A stretch of 64,000 nucleotides of DNA from Neolewinella agarilytica (GCF_900110645.1 NZ_FOFB01000007.1:1-64000); one strand, 5' to 3'; shown: positions 36,701 to 45,427, counted from the first letter of the stretch. Made by a program: numbers and translations. Notes: generated by a model not told the origin, from the sequence alone.

Positions 36701-38710
36701 CGTACCATTGATTTGCACACCGATAGCCTGGATACAAACGGTATCACAGGGCATTGCCCGTTTGAGCTGTAAGGCCGTCAGAGTGGCGGGGTCTGCATAG
36801 TCTTCGCAGGTCAGCGGGTTTTCGAATCCCGTTGTACTACGCACAGCTAGTGTACTTTGAGTAGTCAGACCACCAACTTCGCAATCTCCACAGTGAATAT
36901 TGGGGGTATAGATCGGGCAGCTGAAGACTTCGCGGGTAGCGCCACAGGGCGCTGCGGCATCACATTCGTATTCAAGAAAGAAATCAAAATCCAGGTCGCG
37001 GTCAGGGGCTGCCCGCCACACATCACAACTGAACGTAAGATTGAGGTTATAACAGAATTCCCGGGCGGAGACGAAATCGGAGGTGACAAAAACACTATCA
37101 TTTCTGAACTCCACATCAGAAGTCTCCACACCGTTGATCTCCGCGAAATTAAGGGAGAACCCCGGAGGCAGGTTACCCACCAGGCTTAGTTCATTGGTTG
37201 GGCAACTAACAAAAGTGCCGCCAAATCTTTGCGCACCACAAACTTCGATTTCGATGGTCTCCAGGTCATTAATATCTGCGGGGCCAATAAGAGAGCCCAC
37301 GCTATCTTCGGTAAAATCCGTGAGGCTACCATCTGCATTTTGTACAAAGCGAGCGATGTTTTCGTCACATTGATCAAGGTAATCCAGCGCGACCTTATAA
37401 CTACCCGTAGACCGGTTGGCCGGGCAACTTGTTTCCGGAGTCACGGTATGGATCAGGGTGATGGTAAAAGAAGCACCCGCCGGGAGGTCATCAAACTGTC
37501 CGTCCATATCCAGATCTTCAAGCCCTCCGGCATCGGGGTCCATGCTTATGGCACTAAAGTCAACGTAAAGCCCGGCATTAGGCCCGCCGAATACAAAGGG
37601 AACGGACGTACCATCGATTTCTATGCCGGTTACCGGCATTTTGCGTGTACCCCCGGTGGTGCCGTTAACGTTCAGTCCGGAAGCGCCAAAGCCCGCCAGA
37701 TAGACGAGATCAAAGGCAGCACCTGTGCCATTGTTCGTAAAGGTATGCTCAACGATTACGTCACGACAAAGGTCCGTAGGCTGAGTAACCTCCCCGCGGG
37801 TGTATCGTACCCTGGGCACCGTAAAATCGATGTTGAACTGTTGGTTAGCGAAGCTGGACTCCTGACAAACCTCTCCGGAGCAACCATATCGTACCGTATA
37901 GCCATCGCCACCTAACTCGCAGGAAGTGATGGTTACCTCCCGGGTAAAGGGCAGGTTTTCCCCTCCGTCAAAACAACCATCTCCGCCAATCAACGCCGAA
38001 GTAACCGTATAAACGCTTAAACTCCCCATAGTAGAGGTAGGCATAATCGACATTCCGCCGATTTCCACGGAATTCGTCATTACCCCGGGGGCATCCATTA
38101 CGGTAAATTCAAACTCGCTTACGCAACCATTTCCACCGTTGGTAATTACTCCCGTAACCGTCTCCGTGCTGCCAACAGAGGTAGTAACCGGAGCAGAAGC
38201 CGTAACGGAAAGGTTAGCAGCCAGCACATCGTAATTGTTCGAGAGCACAGCTCCGCCAGTTCCCGGTGTGACGGTAACAGCATCCTGTTTGCCTCCACCC
38301 GGTACGGCATCACAATCAGCAATACGGGCGAGACTGATGACGATAAAATCTCCGGCGCCAAAATTTCCAAGAATTTGAAACGTAGGTTGATTTACCGTCC
38401 CGGTGTTGGGACCGATCGTAGGAGCTACGGCGAGGTTACTGTTAACAACGGTAACCGTGCCATCGATGTAGTTTACGCCAGCGGGAAAGGATAACGAAAA
38501 CGAAGGATTCACACCACCTGGTGAGCCGGTGAGCCTAAATGCTGTACGAAGATCTCCATCAGTACAGGTAATGGCATCATTTGCACGTGGAACCGTGCCG
38601 GGACTCCCATTTGGATTCGTAATTACGAACTGTGCGCTGATCACTCCTGGCAGAATGATGAGGCACAATAATACAGCAATAGCTACATAGTTTTTTAAGA
38701 GAGGTCGCAT
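33746..38710 (-). CDS. Very large exported protein of unknown function
   Basis: The 1654-residue protein has a signal peptide (LLCLIILPGVISAQ). Its body is a long series of beta-rich, DUF11-like or adhesin-like modules rich in Asp, Gly, Thr and paired cysteines. Modules of the type GMWTTAGDGQFLNDLGALATLF near the end resemble those in gliding-motility-associated proteins. It ends VDCGSLFWDGSDD without a recognisable type A or type B T9SS sorting domain. Either the signal is novel, the anchor was lost, or the protein is periplasmic. The start at 38710 (MRPLLK) is chosen because it puts the signal peptide at the N-terminus; an upstream in-frame start at 38746 is less plausible. Confidence 0.8.
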   Translation of the reverse strand: MRPLLKNYVAIAVLLCLIILPGVISAQFVITNPNGSPGTVPRANDAITCTDGDLRTAFRLTGSPGGVNPSFSLSFPAGVNYIDGTVTVVNSNLAVAPTIGPNTGTVNQPTFQILGNFGAGDFIVISLARIADCDAVPGGGKQDAVTVTPGTGGAVLSNNYDVLAANLSVTASAPVTTSVGSTETVTGVITNGGNGCVSEFEFTVMDAPGVMTNSVEIGGMSIMPTSTMGSLSVYTVTSALIGGDGCFDGGENLPFTREVTITSCELGGDGYTVRYGCSGEVCQESSFANQQFNIDFTVPRVRYTRGEVTQPTDLCRDVIVEHTFTNNGTGAAFDLVYLAGFGASGLNVNGTTGGTRKMPVTGIEIDGTSVPFVFGGPNAGLYVDFSAISMDPDAGGLEDLDMDGQFDDLPAGASFTITLIHTVTPETSCPANRSTGSYKVALDYLDQCDENIARFVQNADGSLTDFTEDSVGSLIGPADINDLETIEIEVCGAQRFGGTFVSCPTNELSLVGNLPPGFSLNFAEINGVETSDVEFRNDSVFVTSDFVSAREFCYNLNLTFSCDVWRAAPDRDLDFDFFLEYECDAAAPCGATREVFSCPIYTPNIHCGDCEVGGLTTQSTLAVRSTTGFENPLTCEDYADPATLTALQLKRAMPCDTVCIQAIGVQINGTSGPTWDNAFFHLEYDPIAGSAANTLTYAGGTVEVVEAATGTVTECPLPAPQEININNSGASNDLHIMDFDMTACLAALPDNLLRPGDEMNVNLKVVIEKSSTLDNDVPTQLEGLSLFHYNLVDTTSPPDMVLDTVTCDKYALELYLHEGVNGGGGGLTNRQVQGCDFYSGFKTFPFSGSQDWYPGEIRPNRKLDSIVIAFTSRDVLDFSSVELRAEGNPADGYGTQTYISFPLGTPDRIAEGTAERRYIWVNDGTWPLGDMNGRFNSQGGYSLLADFFPSCESIDGTLSMGFYAQQYGYSHDPDCYEPINNIGTVRVDHNLPSTTIENRTGTVEASNDTVRWEVQIQNVVNVNGGFVFLGFEDVATDNIDVIGLRDIAADTIIPLLPYVDGDWAVVNPAFPEESALDYEVIAVLTGCEPDAVRTITGFACDGPPDDPTDYPCDFEEVLLDVVPLLSRVQIQLNQASGPYNLCTVIRDTVVVTSAERAFIDNPLLCIPLPQGLTEDDAIVEAVYPRLTGVMEPLSITVSNDTLYVDLSEHTGIGEAGIPGTDDALSQEEREVSVQLTWLTDCDFRGGSTYTPAIFADRPCGDPAIGNGANTTSDGININGALPSSVTAFSPDITPDIIQGCEDVMISIQTSITLGQTADRDSLQIALPQGLKYESGSYNCTAANAANQADCPAFIRVDVAANGAETLVFSIPPDIDAPVTFMIDLDAMAIAGGICNDEGVVNLTTTSSNDGILCATDPDGVCDNFTIITGQATDTIRFLKPVVSLTEFMACTENGEYRIDGLITVDTLPINAGETVTFEFFCPEEPNTVVGTLIVDGPIAQATPTAISAMIPASCAGQELTARVTAIGDNCVCETVETTFDIREEVFVDAGTDGSVCGNKIFDLAVTGAFITGGVTEGMWTTAGDGQFLNDLGALATLFSEVAGYDPGPTDRTSGSVTLTLTSDQPGMCMPVSDEMILTVLNVDCGSLFWDGSDD

Positions 38711-38944
38711 ACAGTATTGTTCAGAGAAAATGAAAACGAAAGCCATAGAGCCGTTTAAGACTTTAAAGCATCAAATCGAATAGGGAAAATCAAGGAATTA
38801 GGTAGCTGTAAAGGTAAGATAATTATTGTCAAGCCAGATTTCCTTCAGGTCCTAACCCTTAAGCATTTAGCTATCCATTAATTTCTTTCACCTCACTCTT
38901 GCTCTTTAACAACTTGTTGGTAATCATTTCGTTAATAGAGTACT

Positions 38945-38952
38945 TATCTTTA
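38945..38952 (+). promoter_or_regulatory. Putative -7 box of the metal cassette
   Basis: TATCTTTA resembles TAnnTTTG and lies five bases before the ATG at 38958, within a 247-base divergent gap that is otherwise featureless. Confidence 0.35.
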
Positions 38953-38957
38953 CCACC

Positions 38958-39434
38958 ATGTTTCATCGCCCCTTCATCCAAAGGCTGGCTCCTTTTTTGA
39001 CGGCTTACCTCTTGCTGGTAAGCCTGGGGCTACCGTTACAGCGCGTGTATTGCGCCTGTGTGGGTGAGCAATGGTTGAGTCTGACGGCGGCAGATCATGA
39101 ATGCCACCACGCTTCAGCTCAGGAGGTTAAGCACGAGCATGGCCTGATGGCCTGTTGTCATCTTCCAGAAGAAACAGAGGGTTTGCCAACGGCCGAAGAC
39201 CTACATGACTGTGGAAGCTCTGAGGTACTATTAGCGCAGCTGGATGCAGACTTTCTTTTTGAGCAGGAGCATTTCGTCATTACCCCGGCTTCACTTAGCG
39301 GCTGGCCCGCTACGGCTACTTTCCTTCCCCGTCTGCCAAGATTCGTTCGGTCGGTTCCGATTCGAGGGCCAACCCCTCCTCCCCTGCTTTACGGCCGCGA
39401 CCTCCTGGTAGCGCAGCAGACCTTTTTGATTTAG
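38958..39434 (+). CDS. HYC_CC_PP-type small exported protein
   Basis: The 158-residue protein has an N-terminal membrane/signal segment (LTAYLLLVSLGLPL), then YC (HYC position: RVYCACVG), a histidine/cysteine cluster (DHECHHASAQEVKHEHGLMACCH) with the CC pair, and a C-terminal proline segment (RGPTPPPLL) followed by QQTFLI. This order matches the HYC_CC_PP family, whose members usually sit beside TonB receptors and heavy-metal-associated proteins. The residues suggest copper or another soft-metal ligand role (inference). It is 79 bases upstream of the receptor gene and probably in the same operon. Confidence 0.75.
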   Translation: MFHRPFIQRLAPFLTAYLLLVSLGLPLQRVYCACVGEQWLSLTAADHECHHASAQEVKHEHGLMACCHLPEETEGLPTAEDLHDCGSSEVLLAQLDADFLFEQEHFVITPASLSGWPATATFLPRLPRFVRSVPIRGPTPPPLLYGRDLLVAQQTFLI

Positions 39435-39513
39435 CGGATACGATCTCTTTTGCTCCGGCGAACAGCACCGGGGCTTAGTGTTTCGTATTACTTCAGCTAA
39501 ATCAAATATTTCC

Positions 39514-39553
39514 ATGTTTTCCAGACTTCCTCTGCACCTGCGCTCCGGCGCCC
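39514..39553 (-). repeat. Family A repeat in the leader of the metal TonB receptor
   Basis: On the minus strand: GGGCGCCGGAGCGCAGGTGCA, then a diverged third block. It covers the codons for FSRLPLHLRSGAQ just before the hydrophobic signal core. Confidence 0.6.
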
Positions 39554-41808
39554 AAGTGCTTCTGTTTTTGCTATCTCCATTTTTGCTTTTTGCCCAGCAA
39601 GACCATACCGTTCACGGGACTGTTTTTGATTCTGACAATTACCCCCTGGCAGGTGCCACCGTGCAGTGGCAGTCTGGTGAAGGCACCACGGTAGAAACGG
39701 ACGGATCCTTTCACCTGCCCCCGGTGGATGGTCAGGACCGCTTCACTATCTCTTACCTTGGGTTCGCCAGCCAGGAATTTTTCCTTGACACCCTTATATT
39801 GCCCTTATCCATCGTCATGGAGGAAGCTGGCAGCAACCTCGGCGAAATAGAAGTGACCGCCCGAGATGGCGGCCGCGCCGCCAGCCTGCTCAATGCCCGC
39901 AACATTGAAACGGTTTCTTCCAAAGAGCTACGGAAGGCGCCGTGCTGCAGCCTGGCAGAGAGCTTTGAAAACAGCCCGGTGGTGGACCTGACCTACGGCG
40001 ATCCGCTTACCGGCCGGCGGGAGATCCAAATGCTTGGTCTGCGAGGAAATTACACCCAACTCACCCTGGAAAAACGACCAATGCTGGACGGGCTCGCCAG
40101 CCCCTTCGCCCTCGACCTCATCCCTGGGCCCTGGGTCAGCAGCATCCAGATCGGGAAGGGAAGCGGCAGCCTCGAAAGTGGTGCTGCCGGTCTGACCGGT
40201 GAGATCAACACAGAACTTGTGAAGCCTACCGATGGCCCTAAACTCTACGTCAATGCCTTTGCCGGCAGCCAGGGACGGGGAGAACTAAACGTGTTGGCCA
40301 ATAAACAGATCAGCGAAACGCTCTATGCCGGAGGAGCAGTACACGCAGGCTTTACTGAAAACAGTCACGACTTTGATTTTGATCGCTTTAAGGATATGCC
40401 CGACCGCCGTACGCAGGTAGGTCTTTTCCGCCTATTCCGAAAAGGGAACGACAACTGGGAGGGCCAGTGGAATATCCTCGCCGCCCGAGACCGACGTAGC
40501 GGCGGGCAGCAGAACGTACACGATCACGGACAGCCGACGCAGGATCCTTACATCATTGAGCAGGATAACCGGCGACTGGAAGCCTGGGGTAAAACCGGCT
40601 ACTTTGGCTTTAACAAGCCCCACCAATCAGTTGGACTCATTTACTCCGGCAGCTACCATAAACTCGACAACGTCTACGGCCGAAAGATTCATCAGGGCGA
40701 ACAGCGTTCCGGATATCTGAATGCGCTTTACCATACCCGGATCCTTAATGACAATCACTTGATTGCCCTGGGAGCCACCGCCCGGATGGACGACTTTGAA
40801 GAAAGCCTGGAAGGCAGCGACTTCAGCCGCTCTGAGAACACCATTGGGGCTACCGGCGAATATACTTTCCGTTGGGAAGAGAGTCGCGAAGGAGCCAGCT
40901 TCCGAGCACTGACGGCCATTGTCGGGCTACGGGTAGACCGGCACAACCTGGGCGGTACACAGGTGAGCCCACGCCTGAACGTGAAGTATAACCCCAGTGA
41001 CCGATCTGCCCTTCGCCTGAGTGCAGGCCGGGGTTGGCGCTCGCCGAACATTCTGGTCGACAACCTGAACTGGCTACCCAGCAGCCGTACGATTGTCCTG
41101 CCCGTAGTTGACGATGCCCCTGTTTCTGATAATCCGGGCTTCATCGGTCTGGAATCTGCCTGGAACTTTGGTATCAACTATACGCAGGATTTTCTGCTGG
41201 CCGGTCGGGAAGGACAGCTGATCTTCGATGCCTTCCGCACTAACTTTCAGAACCAGATCATCATTGACGCAGAGCAAGACCTCGGCACACTGCGCCTGTA
41301 TCAACTTGACGGAGAAAGTTTCGCCAACAGCTACATGGTGAGTATGAACTACGAGTTGCTGCCACTGATTGACATCAAGCTGGCCTACAAATACAACGAC
41401 GTACAACAGACCTACGCCACCAACGGCCTGCGGGAAGTTCCATTAACCCCAAAGCACCGGGCCCTGGCCACCATTGGCTATGATGGCAAACGGATCAAAG
41501 CCCACCTGAACTACCAGTGGGTGGGTGAGCAACGGCTCATTGACTTTGATGACATCCCCGAGGAAATTTTCCTTCCCCACCCACAGCGCTCCCCTTCCTT
41601 CGGAATGATGAGCGCACAGCTAACGTATGTTGCCAACGCTAAAACGGAATTCTACGTCGGCGGTGAGAACCTGACCAACGTTCGCCAGGCGAACGCCATC
41701 ATCGGTGCCTGGGAGCCCTTCGACGGAGCCTACTTCGACGCCAGCCAGGTGTACCAACCCATCTTTGGCGCCCGTGCCTTTGCGGGGGTCAGGTGGACGT
41801 TGGAGTAA
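39514..41808 (+). CDS. TonB-dependent receptor, probable copper/heavy-metal type
   Basis: The 764-residue outer-membrane receptor has a signal peptide (LLFLLSPFLLFAQ), a carboxypeptidase-like domain (DHTVHGTVFDSDNYPLAGATVQW), a plug with KAPCCSLAESFENSPVVDLTYGD and REIQMLGLRGNYTQL, then the barrel ending ARAFAGVRWTLE. The CC pair in the plug and the gene order (HYC_CC_PP protein before, HMA protein after) fit a family associated with metal handling. ATG 39514 is preferred; GTG 39478 in frame is less likely. A family A repeat copy lies in the first codons. Confidence 0.88.
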   Translation: MFSRLPLHLRSGAQVLLFLLSPFLLFAQQDHTVHGTVFDSDNYPLAGATVQWQSGEGTTVETDGSFHLPPVDGQDRFTISYLGFASQEFFLDTLILPLSIVMEEAGSNLGEIEVTARDGGRAASLLNARNIETVSSKELRKAPCCSLAESFENSPVVDLTYGDPLTGRREIQMLGLRGNYTQLTLEKRPMLDGLASPFALDLIPGPWVSSIQIGKGSGSLESGAAGLTGEINTELVKPTDGPKLYVNAFAGSQGRGELNVLANKQISETLYAGGAVHAGFTENSHDFDFDRFKDMPDRRTQVGLFRLFRKGNDNWEGQWNILAARDRRSGGQQNVHDHGQPTQDPYIIEQDNRRLEAWGKTGYFGFNKPHQSVGLIYSGSYHKLDNVYGRKIHQGEQRSGYLNALYHTRILNDNHLIALGATARMDDFEESLEGSDFSRSENTIGATGEYTFRWEESREGASFRALTAIVGLRVDRHNLGGTQVSPRLNVKYNPSDRSALRLSAGRGWRSPNILVDNLNWLPSSRTIVLPVVDDAPVSDNPGFIGLESAWNFGINYTQDFLLAGREGQLIFDAFRTNFQNQIIIDAEQDLGTLRLYQLDGESFANSYMVSMNYELLPLIDIKLAYKYNDVQQTYATNGLREVPLTPKHRALATIGYDGKRIKAHLNYQWVGEQRLIDFDDIPEEIFLPHPQRSPSFGMMSAQLTYVANAKTEFYVGGENLTNVRQANAIIGAWEPFDGAYFDASQVYQPIFGARAFAGVRWTLE

Positions 41809-41966
41809 GTGCAGGGTGCAGGTTGCAGGTTCCAGGTTGCAGGGTGCAGGTTCCAGGTTGCAGGTTGCAGGTTGCACCCTCCCCATAACTTACAACCTGC
41901 AACTTGCAACTTGCACCCTGCAACTTGCACCCTGCACCCTGCAACTTGCGACCTGCACCCTGCCCC
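41809..41966. repeat. Tandem heptamer inverted repeat
   Basis: About ten tandem heptamers (TTGCAGG, GTGCAGG, TTCCAGG) occupy 41809-41880, and about ten heptamers of the complementary type (AACTTGC, ACCCTGC) follow at 41893-41965. The whole can fold into a ~70-bp imperfect hairpin. It begins at the stop codon of the TonB receptor gene. There are no unique spacers, so it is not a CRISPR array. Confidence 0.85.
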
Positions 41967-42047
41967 TTAAATAATCCTTAAGCCGGTTGACCTTACACCA
42001 AATCAGCCGTCAAACCATTATATTTACCTTCTAAATACTTACCAATT

Positions 42048-42413
42048 ATGCGGAATTTATTTCTCCTTCTTGTTGTCTTCGCCTTCACGGCCATGGCAGC
42101 TCCCCCCAAGAAAGTAGTTATTCAGACCAATGCCGTTTGCGAAATGTGCAAGCACGCCATCGAGAAAAACCTCTACGACATCGATGGTGTCGAAAAAGCT
42201 GAACTTGACCTCGTTACGAGCAAAGTCAAAATCAAGTACGATGCCGACTTGGTAGATGTGGCAACGCTGCGTCAGGCCATTGCGAACACGGGCTACGAGG
42301 CTGATGATGTACCCGCCCGCCCCAAGGCTCAGGAAGCCCTGGCTGCCTGCTGTAAACCTAAAGCAGATGCTTGCTGTGCAGACAAAACGAAGGCTTGCAA
42401 GAAGCCGGAATAA
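42048..42413 (+). CDS. Exported heavy-metal-associated (HMA) domain protein
   Basis: The 121-residue protein has a signal peptide cut near AMA, a MerP/Atx1-type HMA domain with the ligand motif NAVCEMC (Cys31 and Cys34), and a cysteine-rich tail (AACCKPKADACCADKTKAC) with two CC pairs. Such proteins bind copper or similar ions in the periplasm. It ends the cassette begun at 38958, after a 239-base repeat block. A strong terminator follows. A TACCTTCT box lies 16 bases upstream of the ATG, so it may also have its own promoter. Confidence 0.9.
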   Translation: MRNLFLLLVVFAFTAMAAPPKKVVIQTNAVCEMCKHAIEKNLYDIDGVEKAELDLVTSKVKIKYDADLVDVATLRQAIANTGYEADDVPARPKAQEALAACCKPKADACCADKTKACKKPE

Positions 42414-42447
42414 GTCTGAAAAAGAGAGGATCTATCCTCTTACGGGA

Positions 42448-42484
42448 GCCGACGCTGAACCTGAGTTCAGCGTCGGCTTTTTTT
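42448..42484 (+). terminator. Rho-independent terminator of the metal cassette
   Basis: GCCGACGCTGAAC (42448-42460) pairs perfectly with GTTCAGCGTCGGC (42465-42477) around a CTGA loop and is followed by seven T residues to 42484, 35 bases after the HMA gene stop. Confidence 0.95.
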
Positions 42485-42603
42485 GTGCCCTAAAAATAAT
42501 TGATCAGCGCAATGGATTGCCATGATTTCAGAGACTTACATTGCCCGTATATCGGTGCTTCACGGTAGTAAGTATCAGATAAATCTTCATTAAAGTCGAC
42601 AAA

Positions 42604-43782
42604 ATGCACACCAAAAATTACTTGCTGTTACTGGCTATCGTTTGCCTGTATGCCTGTGGATCTCCTTCGACACCCGAGGAACAAGCCGAAACAACGCCTC
42701 CCACTATTTCTACTGCTTTTGCGGATCAATTTGTAGTTGGAGCGGCCCTGGGGGGTTCCCACATTAACGGGACGGATACACTGGGCCAGGCACTCGTTGC
42801 GCGCGAGTACAATACCATCACGCCAGAGAACATGATGAAATGGGAGGAAATTAACCCCCGACCCGGTGTCTTCAACTGGGCGGACCCTGATGCCTTCGTT
42901 GCTTTTGGCGAAGAGAATGATATGTTCATCGTTGGTCACGCTCTCGTCTGGCACAGCCAGCTGAGTGATTACGTGAAGGAAATTACCGACCCGGAGCTAC
43001 TACTGGCCGAAATGAAAACCCACATCGACGCCGTTGCCGGTCGCTATAAGGGACGTATCGATGGCTGGGACGTCGTAAACGAAGCACTGAACGAAGATGG
43101 CAGCCTGCGGGAGAGCCATTTCTATAAGGTTTTGGGAGAAGACTACCTCACGGAGGCTTTCAAGATGGCGGCGGCAGCCGCCGGTCCGGAGACGAAGCTC
43201 TACTACAACGACTACAATATGTGGAACGCCGATAAACGCGAAGGTGCCATCCGGATGATTGAAAAGATTCGGGCGAACGGCGGCCGGGTAGACGGCATTG
43301 GGATGCAGGCTCACTACAGCGTCGCCGGGCCAAGTATCGATACCATTGAGCAATCCATCGTCGCCTACGAAAAGGCCGGCCTGCCGATAATGATGACGGA
43401 ACTGGACGTAACGGTGCTACCGAACCCCTGGGACCTGGTCGGCGCAGAAGTCAGTCAGAACTTCGAGAACAGCCCTTACATGAATCCTTTCCCTGACGCT
43501 CTGCCAGATTCCATGCAGACTGTTTTAGCAGATCGCTACGAAGACCTCTTCCGACTCTACCTCAAGCACGCTGACAACATCGAGCGGATTACTTTCTGGG
43601 GCGTCAATGACGGCCACTCCTGGCTGAACGGCTGGCCCATTAGCGGGCGGACGAATTACCCGCTGCTATTTGATCGGTCTTACCAGAAAAAGCCGGTGTA
43701 CGATCGCGTCCTCAGCCTGAATCCGGACGGCAAAAAAAGCGGCAACTATAATTATCAGAAGCAGGCGAACGAGGTAAATTAA
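42604..43782 (+). CDS. GH10 endo-1,4-beta-xylanase lipoprotein
   Basis: The 392-residue protein has a lipobox (LYAC, Cys18) and a GH10 (beta/alpha)8 domain. The acid/base is Glu160 in DVVNEALNEDG and the nucleophile is Glu266 in MMTELDV. Both stand in their usual contexts, with HALVWHSQL and LYYNDYNMW also typical. It would cleave internal xylan bonds at the outer membrane or in the periplasm. It opens a three-gene xylan locus with the symporter and GH43 downstream. Confidence 0.96.
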   Translation: MHTKNYLLLLAIVCLYACGSPSTPEEQAETTPPTISTAFADQFVVGAALGGSHINGTDTLGQALVAREYNTITPENMMKWEEINPRPGVFNWADPDAFVAFGEENDMFIVGHALVWHSQLSDYVKEITDPELLLAEMKTHIDAVAGRYKGRIDGWDVVNEALNEDGSLRESHFYKVLGEDYLTEAFKMAAAAAGPETKLYYNDYNMWNADKREGAIRMIEKIRANGGRVDGIGMQAHYSVAGPSIDTIEQSIVAYEKAGLPIMMTELDVTVLPNPWDLVGAEVSQNFENSPYMNPFPDALPDSMQTVLADRYEDLFRLYLKHADNIERITFWGVNDGHSWLNGWPISGRTNYPLLFDRSYQKKPVYDRVLSLNPDGKKSGNYNYQKQANEVN

Positions 43783-43827
43783 TACGCTGCACAAGCCCCT
43801 TTTCCTAACATCATCTGCCTTCCAAAA

Positions 43828-43867
43828 CATGGTAGCCTACCAGACTACCACACCACAAGACTACCTT
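43828..43867. repeat. Family B copy before the symporter gene
   Basis: GGTAGCCTACCAGACTACC followed by a similar ACCACAAGACTACCTT stretch, directly upstream of the ATG at 43868. It matches the right arm of the family B inverted repeats at 25691-25726 and 48460-48497. Confidence 0.65.
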
Positions 43868-45301
43868 ATGTCTATCATCAATCACAAACTCTCCGTCACC
43901 GAAAAAATAGGCTATGCCCTCGGAGACCTTGCCGCCAACCTGGTGTTCCAAACTCTGGTGACTTTTATCGCCTTCTTTTACACCGACGTCTATGGTATTG
44001 AAGCCGGCTGGGCGTCCCTGATCATTTTCTGGGCGGGCATTATCGGTGGTGCGGTGTTTACGCCCATCATGGGTGCCATTGCCGACCGGACCCGTACGCG
44101 CTGGGGCAAGTTTCGCCCGTGGATACTATGGACTGCGGTCCCCTTCGGCGCCATCGTCATGGCAACCTTCGCTACACCAGACTTCTCCTCCTCGGGAAAG
44201 CTCTGGTACGCCGGCGTTACCTACCTCTTACTGGTGATGATCTATTCGGCCAACAACCTCCCCTACTCTGCTTTGAGTGGCGTCCTGACCGGCAGCATGT
44301 CGGAAAGAAACAGTCTCTCCAGCTATCGATTCGTGGCCGTTATGGTGGCACAATTCATCATTCAGGTGCTCGTCTACCCTATTGTAATCTGGGCGGGAGA
44401 CGGCGACAAGGCCGTCGGATTTGAGAAAGTGATGATGGTCCTGGCCGTAGTGGGCGTGGTCTGCTTACTCATCACTTTTCTTACAACAAAGGAACGTGTC
44501 ATCCCAAAACCGGAACAGGAGTCTTCCGTAATCAATGACCTCAAAGATCTCTTCGGTAACCGCCCCTGGGTGGTGATGCTGATCCTGACGACACTCATCT
44601 TCGTTACCCTCGCGCTAAAGGGTGGATCTTACATTTACTATTTTGAACAATACCTGGACGAAGAAGCCATGCGGGCTTTCCTCGATTCCGTCGGGGCCAG
44701 CAGCTTATTTGCCAGTGATTCATCGGCGGGCTCAGCTACCTTCAGCCTTTATAATGCGGTGAGTATCATTTGTCAGATCATCGGAATATTCTTCTCGAAG
44801 CGGCTGGCTGACAAGTACGGCAAGCGGAACATCTTCGGAGGTTTCCTCTTCCTTTCAACACTGTTTCTCCTGGCTTACATCGTCGTTCCGGCGGACGCTA
44901 TCCGGACGGTATTCATTCTCCAGATCGGGCATGGGCTTGCCTACGGCGTCACCATCCCGATCCTGTGGGCAATGATTGCTGACGTAGCCGACTACTCCGA
45001 GTGGAAGAACAACCGCCGGGCAACGGCTATCATCTTCTCCGCCATGATCTTTGGCCTCAAGGTGGGCCTCAGCATCGGTGGTTCGCTGGTGGCGGGGCTG
45101 CTGGCTTACTACGGGTACGCCAAAGATCTGGCGACCCAGGCTCCGGAAACACTCAACGGTATCCGGCTGATGATTTCGGTATTCGCCTCCCTGCCCTTCC
45201 TGATTGGGGTCGCTTCGTTATTCTTCTACGAAATTGACAAAAAGATGGAAGATCAAATCGAATCCGACCTGCTTTCCCGCCGTGGAGAAGCTGTTAGCTA
45301 A
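43868..45301 (+). CDS. GPH-family sugar:cation symporter (probable xyloside transporter)
   Basis: The 477-residue protein has 12 predicted membrane segments and the features of glycoside-pentoside-hexuronide symporters: ALGDLAANLVFQT in helix 1, ADRTRTRWGKFRPW in the first cytoplasmic loop, and NLPYSALSGVLTG. Its place between GH10 and GH43 suggests it imports xylo-oligosaccharides or xylosides (inference). ATG 43868 is preferred to the in-frame ATG 43829, which would translate a family B repeat. Confidence 0.9.
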   Translation: MSIINHKLSVTEKIGYALGDLAANLVFQTLVTFIAFFYTDVYGIEAGWASLIIFWAGIIGGAVFTPIMGAIADRTRTRWGKFRPWILWTAVPFGAIVMATFATPDFSSSGKLWYAGVTYLLLVMIYSANNLPYSALSGVLTGSMSERNSLSSYRFVAVMVAQFIIQVLVYPIVIWAGDGDKAVGFEKVMMVLAVVGVVCLLITFLTTKERVIPKPEQESSVINDLKDLFGNRPWVVMLILTTLIFVTLALKGGSYIYYFEQYLDEEAMRAFLDSVGASSLFASDSSAGSATFSLYNAVSIICQIIGIFFSKRLADKYGKRNIFGGFLFLSTLFLLAYIVVPADAIRTVFILQIGHGLAYGVTIPILWAMIADVADYSEWKNNRRATAIIFSAMIFGLKVGLSIGGSLVAGLLAYYGYAKDLATQAPETLNGIRLMISVFASLPFLIGVASLFFYEIDKKMEDQIESDLLSRRGEAVS

Positions 45302-45313
45302 ACAAGTACATCA

Positions 45314-45353
45314 GGGCGCGGACGCAGGTGCAGGGAAGGTTGAAAAGCAAAGC
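45314..45353 (+). repeat. Family A repeat, left member of an inverted pair
   Basis: GGGCGC, then GCAGGTGCA, 13 bases, then AGCAAAG. Together with the copy at 45486-45528 it brackets a ~130-base spacer. Confidence 0.7.
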
Positions 45354-45427
45354 TCTCTCCGCCCAGTACTCCCCTCCCGATCCCGTAGGACCGCGTAGCA
45401 GCCCCGAAGGGAATCAAACATCCTTAA

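Noticed and set aside
41809..41966. Possible CRISPR array
   Set aside because: The units are 7-base tandem words with no unique spacers, and no cas genes are present.
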